From Terriglobia bacterium (GTDB taxonomy: Bacteria; Acidobacteriota; Terriglobia; Terriglobales; SCQP01): a DNA stretch of 64,000 bases. The stretch covers positions 1-64,000 of the forward strand of contig JAJPKR010000002.1 in the NCBI GenBank assembly GCA_021323595.1. Direction: 5' to 3'. Positions within the stretch are counted from its first letter, which is position 1. Every line of letters starts with the position of its first letter. The notes under the pieces were generated by a model, which saw only the letters and a program-made list of their open reading frames with translations, was not told the origin of the DNA and ran no database searches. Below are positions 56,357 through 63,631 of this stretch, one piece after another. The translations under genes and the position numbers were made by a program.

Positions 56357-57148
56357 CTATTGAATCACTGCCGTCGCCGGCGTGACCTCCACCGGCGCGC
56401 TCAGCACGAAATGCACGACGGTCTCGGCGGGCAAGCTGATTTGCTTCGGCTTGGTCAGCTCTTCGCCGGCCACCCCAGCGCCGGCGCCGGCCAGCGCGCC
56501 GATTGCCGCGCCCTTGCCGCCCCCAGCCAAGGCTCCGACCAGAGCGCCGAGTCCGGCGCCGCCGCCGATCGCCTTCGCCGAGCGGCTGCCGCGCGAGGGA
56601 CCGACTTCGGACCAGCGGCCGTTCACGTCGTAACTCTGGCCGTTATAGCTGATTTGCGTGATCCTCAGCGCCAATTCCGAGCGGCCTTTGATGTGGCCCG
56701 AGGATGCGGCCAGCGAAACCGTGCCGCTGACGCTCGCGCCGCGCGGGATCACCACCTGATCGCCGATCACGACGGGGCTGGAGATGACCCCCGCGAAGCT
56801 TTCGCCGGCGGCGCTGTGATCGGAACTCAACGCTTGGCTCAGGCGCACGCTGATCGCCGTTCCCGAAGGAATGGTCACGGGCTGGGGCGCGGGCGGCGCC
56901 GAAGACGTCGGGGCGGCGGAGTTGTCCTGCGCGCTACGGCTCTCGGCGCGGCGGCGGGTGCGTTCGCGGCGGCTGCCGGAGGCCGTCGTCGTCGCGCTGC
57001 TGCCGCTCGCGCCGGTCGAGTTTGCCGGTGTGGCGGCGGGAGTGGCCGTGGTTTGATCGGCGGGATTATTGTGCGAGCAAGCGCCCCAAGCGAGCAGTGC
57101 CAGGGCGATGGCGAAGGTCAAGGCCGTCGTGCGCATCCGTGCAGTCAT
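56357..57148 (-). CDS. exported glycine-zipper protein
   Basis: A 263-residue envelope protein. The signal sequence (ALTFAIALALLAWGACSHN) ends with a possible but imperfect lipobox before Cys. A Ser/Thr/Ala/Arg-rich linker reaches about residue 90. A beta domain (TIPSGTAISVRLSQALSSDH...SFAGVISSPVVIGDQVVIPRGA) follows, then a glycine zipper (GGGAGLGALVGALAGGGKGA and AIGALAGAGAGVAGEE) of the type that inserts in or spans membranes, and a final beta strand. Function unknown; such proteins occur in Gram-negative envelopes. ATG 57148 follows AAGGAG with a 6-nt gap. The promoter is at 57220-57249. Confidence 0.82.
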   Translation of the reverse strand: MTARMRTTALTFAIALALLAWGACSHNNPADQTTATPAATPANSTGASGSSATTTASGSRRERTRRRAESRSAQDNSAAPTSSAPPAPQPVTIPSGTAISVRLSQALSSDHSAAGESFAGVISSPVVIGDQVVIPRGASVSGTVSLAASSGHIKGRSELALRITQISYNGQSYDVNGRWSEVGPSRGSRSAKAIGGGAGLGALVGALAGGGKGAAIGALAGAGAGVAGEELTKPKQISLPAETVVHFVLSAPVEVTPATAVIQ

Positions 57149-57219
57149 CGTAAGCTCCTTGCGTGCTTCTCGGATTTCGGGCCAACCCAAGCTGGCCTGC
57201 AATTCGGGTTCCTACAGTC

Positions 57220-57249
57220 AGATTAAGCAATTGTACTCTGGATTTTCAA
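57220..57249 (-). promoter_or_regulatory. sigma-70-type promoter of the glycine-zipper gene
   Basis: Minus-strand TTGAAA (57244-57249, 5 of 6), an 18-nt spacer and TAATCT (57220-57225, 4 of 6), in a locally AT-rich stretch. The leader would be about 65 nt, with AAGGAG at its end. Confidence 0.5.
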
Positions 57250-57491
57250 TAAGTTAGGCGCCCTGCTCGATGACGATTAAGGTCCGGGAAGAGCAAGTTT
57301 TTCTTACCCACGGATTCAATTCAGGCCCCCTGCGCCGGTTCGCGAACGGCCTGGTCCGCCGCCGCCGCCCGCTCGCGCCTTGGGCGCGCGAATCCGCTTG
57401 CCGCCCCAACCGGCAATAGCCGGGCTGATCGAATCGTTGCGTCGCCGCTGCAGCGCCGATTCCCGATCCGTGATCTCCGCCCTCGGCTGAG

Positions 57492-57497
57492 GATAAT
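57492..57497 (+). promoter_or_regulatory. GATAAT -10 box 6 nt before the 57504 start
   Basis: GATAAT (5 of 6) ends exactly 6 nt before GTG 57504, placing the transcript start on the start codon. No SD. Confidence 0.5.
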
Positions 57498-57503
57498 GAA
57501 CGT

Positions 57504-58553
57504 GTGCGGGCTTACGCCCATTTCATTCACGCCTGGGAGCGGCGGCTGGCCAGCCGCGATCCGCACAAGGTCGTCCGCCCCTTCGAATGGGGCTGGGAGT
57601 GGCTGCGCCGCACGCCCTGCGACGGCTTGCCGGCGCAGCCGGGCGGATTGCACGATCTCGCCGCCTGGAATCGCCGCGTGCTGGCCGACAGCGCCGGCTT
57701 TTTCGCTGCCGCGCCGGTGCGCGACTTCGAGCGGCAGGGCGAATGGCTGCGCTTCTCCTCCCCGGCGCCCGGCCCCTATCCGGAAAACAATATCGCTTGG
57801 GCGCGCTGGTTCCCGGCGCGCGGCCGCCCTGCGCGCGGCGCGGTGGTGGTCTTGCCGCAATGGAACGCCGACGGCGAGAGTCACATCGGCCTCTGCCGCC
57901 TGCTGCAGCGCGCCGGCATCTCGGCCTTGCGGCTGAGCCTGCCCTATCACGACCGCCGCCGTCCCGCCCATTTGCAGCGCGCCGAGTACACGGTGGATGC
58001 CAACGTCGGCCGCACCATTCATGCCGCCCGCCAGGCCGTCCTCGACACGCGCGCCGCGCTCGACTGGCTCGCCGCCGAAGGCTACGCGCGGCTCGGCATT
58101 CTGGGCACCAGTCTCGGTTCCTGTTATGCCTTTCTCGCCACCGCGCACGAGCCGCGGCTGCGGGTGAATGTCTTCAATCATGTTTCGGCCTATTTTGGCG
58201 ACGTGGTATGGACCGGCATGACCACCCGGCATGTGCGCGCCGGCCTCGCCGCCGCTCTCGATCAGGCGGACGCGCGCGAAGCCTGGCGGGTGATCAGCCC
58301 CGCCAGCTATTACCCGCGCATGCAAGGCGCGGCCAAACAGAACCTCTTGCTCTGTGCGCGCCACGATCTCTCCTTCTTGCCGGAGTTTTCCCGGGCGGTG
58401 CTCGCCGAGTTCCGCCAACGGCAGATTGCGCACGACGTGCGCTGGCTGCCCTGCGGCCATTACACGCTGGGCCAGCTCCCTTTCAATTTTCTGGACGCCT
58501 GGAGCATCGTGCGCTTCCTGCGGCGTCATCTCGCCTCGGAGCCCGCATGCTAG
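57504..58553 (+). CDS. alpha/beta hydrolase (possibly ABHD18-like)
   Basis: A 349-residue soluble hydrolase starting at GTG. The triad is complete: Ser203 in ILGTSLGSC, Asp288 in LCARHDLSF, His319 in PCGHYTLG. An N-terminal cap of about 90 residues precedes the core; VVVLPQWNADGESHIGLCRL and ISALRLSLPYHDRRRP mark the early strands. The pattern recalls the ABHD18-like hydrolase family, recognised from memory only. Its 3' end overlaps the next gene by 7 nt, so it is the first gene of a hydrolase/metallopeptidase/ATP-grasp operon. Substrate unknown. Confidence 0.87.
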   Translation: MRAYAHFIHAWERRLASRDPHKVVRPFEWGWEWLRRTPCDGLPAQPGGLHDLAAWNRRVLADSAGFFAAAPVRDFERQGEWLRFSSPAPGPYPENNIAWARWFPARGRPARGAVVVLPQWNADGESHIGLCRLLQRAGISALRLSLPYHDRRRPAHLQRAEYTVDANVGRTIHAARQAVLDTRAALDWLAAEGYARLGILGTSLGSCYAFLATAHEPRLRVNVFNHVSAYFGDVVWTGMTTRHVRAGLAAALDQADAREAWRVISPASYYPRMQGAAKQNLLLCARHDLSFLPEFSRAVLAEFRQRQIAHDVRWLPCGHYTLGQLPFNFLDAWSIVRFLRRHLASEPAC

Positions 58554-59719
58554 CCCCGCCTCGCCCCGCCGCCGCCCGCCGTCCCCGCCGGCTGCCGGCC
58601 GCCGTCGCCGCCATCCTCGATACCCCGATTCGCGAGCTGCGCCTGGCCATCGCCGGCTCGCCGCTGGAGCGCCCGATCGCGCGCCTCTACCGCGAGCTGC
58701 GCCGCGGCGGGCTCGAGCGCTTCCAGCCGCGCTGCTATCTCACCGACGAATGGGGCTGCCCCTCGGGCGAGCCGATCGTCGGCGTCCCCTTCTATCTCGC
58801 CGACCGCCGCCTCTCCTGGCTCGAGCGCGAGCTGAACGATCTCGAGAACCAGCGCGAGGTCATGATGTATTTGCGCCACGAAGCCGGCCACGCCTTCAAC
58901 TACGCCTACCGCCTGCATCGCACGCCGGAGTGGCGCGCGCTCTTCGGCCCCTTCCGCCGCCCCTATCGCGATCATTACCGTCCGGTGGCCTTTTCTCGCG
59001 AGTACGTCCGCCATATCGCCGGCTGGTACGCGCAAAAGCACCCCGACGAGGATTTCGCCGAAACCTTCGCCGTCTGGCTGACGCCGTCCTCGCGCTGGCG
59101 CGAGAAATATCGCACCTGGGGCGCGCTGCGCAAACTCGAATACATGGATCGCATCGCTCGCCAAGTCGGCGCCGTCGAGCCGTTGCGCCGGCGCGGCCGC
59201 AGCGACATCACCGCCGACGAAATGGAGATGACCGTCGCCGAATATTTCGTGCGCTCCGCCGACGATGCGCCGCCGCCCGCCGCGGAGCCGCCCGGCGGCG
59301 CCGATGCCGCGGCGGCGCGCGCCGCGGCGAGCGCCCGCTTGCGCGAGTTGCTCTCGGCGCGCGTCGCGCCCTCCCCGCCCCTGCCCACCGGCGCCCTCGC
59401 CCTCGATGCCGATCTCGCCGACATCTTCAACGTTTCGCCCCGCCGCCGCGGCGCCCGGCCCGCCGCCGCGCTCCTGGGAGCGCATCGTAAGGCGTTAACC
59501 GATAAGGTGACCTACTGGACCGGCGTACAGCGACCGGCGGTGAAAAAACTGCTGCAATCGATGGAACAGCGCTTGGCCGAGCTGGGACTGGCGGCGGATG
59601 CCGGCCGCGAAGCCGAGCACCTCGCCGAACTGGCCGCTTATGCCACCGCCCTCGCCCTCGCGCAGCTCGCGCGCGGCGCGCCGCCGCGCGATGGCCGGGG
59701 CGCCGGCGCGGTACGCTGA
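58547..59719 (+). CDS. putative zinc-binding metallopeptidase
   Basis: A 390-residue protein. ATG 58547 overlaps the previous gene by 7 nt; the longer in-frame reading from 57587 is only the hydrolase gene in another frame. The zinc motif is YLRHEAGHAFNYAYRL (HExxH at His111, Glu112, His115) with a downstream acidic ligand candidate in HPDEDFAETFAVWLTP (Glu172), the pattern of the uncharacterised zinc-binding metallopeptidase family. Residues about 60-80 contain CYLTDEWGCPSG. The C-terminal third (about 230-310) is Ala/Pro-rich and ends in a helical region (KLLQSMEQRLAELG). No signal peptide: probably cytosolic. The next gene begins 3 nt after its stop. Confidence 0.88.
   Translation: MLAPPRPAAARRPRRLPAAVAAILDTPIRELRLAIAGSPLERPIARLYRELRRGGLERFQPRCYLTDEWGCPSGEPIVGVPFYLADRRLSWLERELNDLENQREVMMYLRHEAGHAFNYAYRLHRTPEWRALFGPFRRPYRDHYRPVAFSREYVRHIAGWYAQKHPDEDFAETFAVWLTPSSRWREKYRTWGALRKLEYMDRIARQVGAVEPLRRRGRSDITADEMEMTVAEYFVRSADDAPPPAAEPPGGADAAAARAAASARLRELLSARVAPSPPLPTGALALDADLADIFNVSPRRRGARPAAALLGAHRKALTDKVTYWTGVQRPAVKKLLQSMEQRLAELGLAADAGREAEHLAELAAYATALALAQLARGAPPRDGRGAGAVR
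59712..59717 (+). promoter_or_regulatory. possible internal -10 box before the ATP-grasp gene
   Basis: TACGCT (4 of 6) lies 5 nt before GTG 59723 and inside the end of the previous gene. Weak on its own. Confidence 0.25.
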
Positions 59720-59722
59720 AGA

Positions 59723-60751
59723 GTGGGGATGGACAACCGGCTGAAAATCGCGGTCTTGTACGACACCTGGGAGGAAGACGAGGCCGCGCCCGCGCCCGAG
59801 CGCCCGCCCACCCGGAAGCGCCGCCGCAAGCGCGAAAAGCCCGATCGCGAGGAGATCTTCGACGCCCTCGCCAAGCTCGGGCACGAGCCCTCCTATTACG
59901 TGCTCGACGGACGCGAGGCGACCCTGCTCGGCTTGGCCAAGACCGATGCCGATCTCATCTTCAATCTCACCGAGTCGTTCGCCGGCGACGACACCAAGGA
60001 TATGCACGTCGCCGCCTTTCTCGACCTGCTCGGCCGTCCCTACACCGGCGCCGGCCCGCATGCCCTCTACCTCGCCCAAGACAAGGCGCTGGCGAAAAAG
60101 ATGTTCGCCTTCCACGGCATCCGCACGCCGTTTTTCGCCACCTCCTACCTCGGCAAGCTCGAGCACGCCCATGACATCTCCTTCCCGCTCATCGTCAAGC
60201 CCACCAACGAGGACGGCTCCATCGGCATCGATGCCGGCTCGGTCGTCGAGAGCGTGAAGGAGCTGATGGAGCGCATCCATTACATTCACGAGAAATTCGA
60301 CTCGCCGGCGCTGATCGAGGAATACATCCCGGGACGCGAAATCTACGCCTCGATCATCGGCAATGGCTCGCCGGAAGTGCTGCCGCTGATCGAACTCGAT
60401 CTCTCCAAGCTCCCCGAAGGCACGCCCAAGATCGCCAGTTCCGAGGTGAAGTGGGAGAAAGACACCGAGGCCTACAAGGTGACCAAATCGGCGCCGGTCG
60501 AGGACTTGCCCGAAGAGGTGGCGCGCAACCTTGCGGAAACGGCGCTGGCCGCCTATCGCACGCTCAAGTTGCGCGACTATGGCCGCATCGACATGCGTCT
60601 CAACAAGAAAAACGAAGTGTACGTCATCGAGGCCAATCCCAACCCCTGGCTGTCGAGCGGCGCCGAGTTCGCGATGGCGGCCAGAAAGGCCGGCCGCTCC
60701 TACACGCAGTTGATCGGCGAGATCGTGGAACTCGCCTACGCGCGCCGCTGA
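59723..60751 (+). CDS. ATP-grasp ligase related to D-alanine-D-alanine ligase
   Basis: A 342-residue ATP-grasp enzyme (GTG 59723, or ATG 59729). Order: N-terminal domain LKIAVLYDTWEEDE, an inserted basic patch (residues 30-39, TRKRRRKREK), LIFNLTESFAGDD, then the ATP-binding LIVKPTNEDGSIGID, LIEEYIPGREIYASI and the metal-binding RIDMRLNKKNEVYVIEANPN. In true Ddl the last motif reads ExNTLPGMT; here it is EANPNPWLSSGAEF, so the acceptor is probably not D-Ala. It likely forms an amide or peptide bond between unknown substrates. It lies 3 nt after the metallopeptidase gene. No murein gene is adjacent. Confidence 0.88.
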   Translation: MGMDNRLKIAVLYDTWEEDEAAPAPERPPTRKRRRKREKPDREEIFDALAKLGHEPSYYVLDGREATLLGLAKTDADLIFNLTESFAGDDTKDMHVAAFLDLLGRPYTGAGPHALYLAQDKALAKKMFAFHGIRTPFFATSYLGKLEHAHDISFPLIVKPTNEDGSIGIDAGSVVESVKELMERIHYIHEKFDSPALIEEYIPGREIYASIIGNGSPEVLPLIELDLSKLPEGTPKIASSEVKWEKDTEAYKVTKSAPVEDLPEEVARNLAETALAAYRTLKLRDYGRIDMRLNKKNEVYVIEANPNPWLSSGAEFAMAARKAGRSYTQLIGEIVELAYARR

Positions 60752-60877
60752 CGCCCACCCTCCCGCTGCCTTCCGGTTTTCCCTGGCCCTTTCCCGGTCC
60801 ACCGAACAGTTACCGCGCTCCCGCGCCTCTGGGCAAACTGGCGGCAACGTCAACCCTCCCGGTGGGGAAGGAGACAA

Positions 60878-61561
60878 ATGGCCACTCATCGCGCCACGCT
60901 GCCGGTTCGGCGCTCGGTTTCCGCCGGCGCCGGTCCCAAGAAGAAGCCGCCCGCTTCCGCGCCTGCTCGCCGCGTTCCCGCGGTCGAAACCATCGCCTGC
61001 GCCGCCAGCCGGTCGCAGCAGGGACACAGCACCAACCTCGACGCCTTTCACGTCGAGCGCGGCGAACGTCCCTGGGTTGCCGTCGCCGATGGCGAAGGCG
61101 AGGCGCCGGGTCCGGCCAAGCGCGCCTTGCAATTGCTGGCCGAACGCATCGCCGCGGCTGGCGCCGAGGCGGCGCCCGATTGGCCGCGCTGGCGCGAAGA
61201 GATCGCGGCCGCCGTGCCCGGCGGCGCCGGCTGCCCCTGGGCGGCCGCGCTGCTCGACTCGACCGGCACAGTGATCGGCGCCGCCGGGCCGGGAATCCGC
61301 GCCGCGGTGCTGATGCCCGGCGAAACCGCCTGCCGCTGGCTCGCCGATGGCGGCAAGTTCCAAACCTTCGCGCAGCCGCTGCTGCCCGGTGAGGTGTGCC
61401 TGCTGTTCACCGACGGCGCTTGGCGCCCTCTAGAGGCCGCCTGGGAGCAGGTGTTGGCGGCGATCGCCAACGTTTGGAGTTGGCCGGCGGCGTTGCTCGA
61501 CCTCGCCGGCCGCGCCGGCCGTCCCGACGACATGACCGTCGCCCTCCTCCGCCGCGGCTAA
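60878..61561 (+). CDS. PP2C-like phosphatase-fold protein, partly degenerate
   Basis: A 227-residue protein. Residues 1-35 are a basic, Pro/Ala-rich tail. The rest follows PP2C order: QQGHSTNLDAFHVE (Asp55 in the place of the NEDx motif), WVAVADGEGE (Asp71-Gly72, but GEGEAPG instead of GMGGxxxG), LLFTDGAWRPLEAAW, and GRPDDMTVALL with Asp217-Asp218. The acidic metal ligands are largely kept while the glycine motif is altered and the domain is short, so it may be a small PP2C or a sensor. Strong RBS AAGGAG before ATG 60878. It follows the ATP-grasp gene by 126 nt without a visible terminator. Confidence 0.75.
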   Translation: MATHRATLPVRRSVSAGAGPKKKPPASAPARRVPAVETIACAASRSQQGHSTNLDAFHVERGERPWVAVADGEGEAPGPAKRALQLLAERIAAAGAEAAPDWPRWREEIAAAVPGGAGCPWAAALLDSTGTVIGAAGPGIRAAVLMPGETACRWLADGGKFQTFAQPLLPGEVCLLFTDGAWRPLEAAWEQVLAAIANVWSWPAALLDLAGRAGRPDDMTVALLRRG

Positions 61562-61650
61562 ACCCGCGCCGCCCGCCCACGATTCCGCCCGGGTTCGCCG
61601 CACCGGCCGCGCCGTTCGATGCGCGGCGCCTCCAGCGGCGAGCGAGCGCA

Positions 61651-61656
61651 TATAAT
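61651..61656 (+). promoter_or_regulatory. TATAAT -10 box 6 nt before the amidohydrolase start
   Basis: Consensus TATAAT, exactly 6 nt before ATG 61663, so transcription should begin on the A of the start codon. No SD in between. One of the clearest cases of the pattern. Confidence 0.6.
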
Positions 61657-61662
61657 CGCCGC

Positions 61663-62943
61663 ATGAGTCGCCGCCTCTTGCGCTATTTCGCCCTCGCTCT
61701 CTCGTCGGTCACTCTCGGCGCGATGCTTTGTGCGCAGCAAGTCCTTGCGCTGCGCTCCGCCGGCTACGTGGACATCAACTCCGGCCGCCTGGTCCCGCAC
61801 GCGGTGATTCTCGTGCAGGGCGATACGATCACCGCCGTCGGCTCCAATCTGCCGGTCCCCGCCGGCGCCGAGGTCGTGGATCTCGGCGATCTCACGCTGC
61901 TGCCCGGACTCATCGACTGCCACGTCCATCTCTTCCTCCATCCCGGCGATGAGACGTTGCAGACCGTGCGCGAGTCCGTGCCCGAGCGCACCATCATCGC
62001 CACCTTGCAGGCGCGCGCCGATCTCATGGCTGGCTTCACCACCGAGCGCGACATGGGCACCGAAGGCGCCGGCTCGGCCGATACCGCGGTCAAGCAGGAG
62101 ATCGATCGCGGCGATATCCCCGGTCCGCGCCTGTTCATTTCCGGCAATGCCATCTCGATCACCGGCGGCCACGAAGACGCCCTCGGCTTCAATCCGGCCA
62201 TTCTCATCCCCGGCAACGCCACCTACGCCGACACCACCGACCAACTGATTCATGTCATTCGCGAACAGATCAAGCAGGGCGCCACGTTCATCAAGATCTA
62301 TGAGACCGGGCGCGACCGCCTGGTGAACGGCGTTTTTTCCACGCCCTACCAATACACCGAGGCGCAGCTCGCCGCCGCCGTGGCCGAGGCCCGGCGCCTC
62401 GGCACCTGGGTCGGCGTGCATGACATGGGCGAGCCAGGCACGCTCTACGCCGCCGAAGCCGGGGTGGAGTCGATCGATCACGCCGCGCAGCTCAGCGACG
62501 AGACCATGCGGCTGATGCGGGCCAAGCGCATCTTCGCCGTGCCCACCTTCACGATCTTCGAATATTTCGCCGACCATGCGCCCACGCCGGCGGCGAAGGC
62601 CGCCGAACAGGCCCTGCTCGACTACCATGCGCGCCAGTTCCGGCTGCAGTTGGCGGCGGGCGTGCCCTTCGCCATGGGCAGCGACGTGGGGCCGTTTCCG
62701 CACGGCACGCAGGCGCGCGAATTCGAGCTGATGGTGAAGTACGGCATGTCGCCGCTCGAGGCCTTGCGCGCGGGCACGATCCACGGCGCCGAATTGGTGC
62801 GCCTCGCCGACCACGTCGGCTCGCTCACGCCCGGCAAGTGGGCGGATATCGTCGCCGTCGCCGGCAATCCCCTCGATGACATCTCCGCGCTCACGCGCGT
62901 GCGCTTCGTCATGAAGGCGGGCAAGATTTATCGCCGCCCCTGA
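61663..62943 (+). CDS. exported metal-dependent amidohydrolase (imidazolonepropionase-like)
   Basis: A 426-residue member of the amidohydrolase superfamily with a signal peptide (residues 1-24, LALSSVTLGAMLCAQ). TIM-barrel metal ligands: His87 and His89 (GLIDCHVHLFLH), Lys211 (TFIKIYETG, the likely carboxylated lysine), His253 (WVGVHDMGE), His273 (SIDHAAQLS) and the Asp of FAMGSDVGPF. A composite beta domain is formed by both ends (ALRSAGYVDINSGRLVPHAV and GSLTPGKWADIVAVAGNP). All ligands are present. Relatives hydrolyse Xaa-Pro dipeptides, lactams or cyclic imides; the substrate is not predictable. Probably a leaderless mRNA (TATAAT 6 nt upstream). Confidence 0.92.
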   Translation: MSRRLLRYFALALSSVTLGAMLCAQQVLALRSAGYVDINSGRLVPHAVILVQGDTITAVGSNLPVPAGAEVVDLGDLTLLPGLIDCHVHLFLHPGDETLQTVRESVPERTIIATLQARADLMAGFTTERDMGTEGAGSADTAVKQEIDRGDIPGPRLFISGNAISITGGHEDALGFNPAILIPGNATYADTTDQLIHVIREQIKQGATFIKIYETGRDRLVNGVFSTPYQYTEAQLAAAVAEARRLGTWVGVHDMGEPGTLYAAEAGVESIDHAAQLSDETMRLMRAKRIFAVPTFTIFEYFADHAPTPAAKAAEQALLDYHARQFRLQLAAGVPFAMGSDVGPFPHGTQAREFELMVKYGMSPLEALRAGTIHGAELVRLADHVGSLTPGKWADIVAVAGNPLDDISALTRVRFVMKAGKIYRRP

Positions 62944-63033
62944 TCCGGCTACGCGGCGGCCCGGGCTGTCGTCCCCGGCTCGAAATTTGCGGCACCGGGG
63001 AGCCAGGGGCAGGCGTCCCGGCTTCGCTCGCGG

Positions 63034-63049
63034 GGCAGGCCTTCCTGCC
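63034..63049. repeat. small palindromic hairpin (REP-like)
   Basis: 6-bp stem GGCAGG/CCTGCC with a CCTT loop between two genes on the same strand. It might stabilise or end the upstream mRNA; there is no T-run. Confidence 0.3.
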
Positions 63050-63153
63050 TGCCAACTTCGCGCCGGGCTGCCGTTCCGGCCCGATGTTCTTTCCGCGCGC
63101 GTCCGCGGCGTGGCCGCCGCGCCGTCTCGGCAGCGCCCGTGCGCCGGCCGGAG

Positions 63154-63159
63154 TATAGT
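63154..63159 (+). promoter_or_regulatory. TATAGT -10 box before the Cys-rich unknown
   Basis: TATAGT (5 of 6) with no clear -35; the predicted start near 63166 gives a leader of about 23 nt to ATG 63189. Confidence 0.4.
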
Positions 63160-63188
63160 GGAACGTTAACGCCTGACGGTTGCGCATC

Positions 63189-63629
63189 ATGTCCTGCCCC
63201 TTCTTCATGCCCACCGACGAGTTCAAGGAATGGGCCTGGCACGCCCGGCCGCGGCTGCCGCTCGGCGAGCCCTGGCGCGGCTATTGCACCGCACCCGGCC
63301 ATGAGCGCGAGCGCCCCAGCGACGACGAGATCAAGCAATGGTGCAGTTTCGGCTACGCGCGCCATTGTCCGCGCCTGCCGGCGCAGCGCCATGCCGATAA
63401 GGTGGCGTTCAGCCTGGCGCGCGACAAAGAAGGCATCGTGCTGATCTATTACGTGCTGGAGATCGATCACACGCCCGGCGAGCACGGCACCCTGCAGTAC
63501 GACAGCCAGCAGGGCCGCTGGCTCAAGCCCCACCAGGATGCGCGCGTGCAGCGGCAAGCCGAGTGCTACCTCGATTCCTACCTGCGGCGCAAGGAAGTGC
63601 CGGTGCGTCCCGGTCACCCCTCTTCCTGA
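63189..63629 (+). CDS. Cys-rich protein of unknown function
   Basis: A 146-residue soluble protein. Four cysteines in the first 60 residues (Cys3 in MSCPFFMP, Cys33 in RGYCTAPGH, Cys52 in QWCSFGYA and Cys60 in RHCPRLP) could bind zinc or an iron-sulfur cluster. The second half is beta-rich (DKVAFSLARDKEGIVLIYYV, then EHGTLQYDSQQGRW) and ends in a helix. I recall similar CPFF-starting proteins in Acidobacteriota, all unannotated. TTG 63180 is an in-frame alternative start. It lies 2 nt before the thioesterase gene, so the two are probably cotranscribed. Confidence 0.72.
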   Translation: MSCPFFMPTDEFKEWAWHARPRLPLGEPWRGYCTAPGHERERPSDDEIKQWCSFGYARHCPRLPAQRHADKVAFSLARDKEGIVLIYYVLEIDHTPGEHGTLQYDSQQGRWLKPHQDARVQRQAECYLDSYLRRKEVPVRPGHPSS

Positions 63630-63631
63630 GC

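Larger units (their letters stand above)
57149..57503. other. 355-nt divergent intergenic region
   Basis: Contains the minus-strand promoter of the glycine-zipper gene near its left end and the -10 box of the 57504 gene at its right end. The middle has an AT-richer stretch (57200-57320) and then GC-rich sequence; I see no small gene, tRNA or terminator in it. Confidence 0.5.
62944..63188. other. 245-nt intergenic region with REP-like hairpin
   Basis: GC-rich, no gene. Contains the hairpin GGCAGG-CCTT-CCTGCC (63034-63049), preceded by a related GGGGCAGGCGTCCCGG stretch, and a TATAGT box at 63154-63159. Confidence 0.4.

Noticed and set aside
57587-58546. N-terminal extension of the metallopeptidase frame through the hydrolase gene
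   Set aside because: The translation is Arg/Ala-rich and lies inside the in-frame coding sequence of the hydrolase; ATG 58547 is the natural coupled start.
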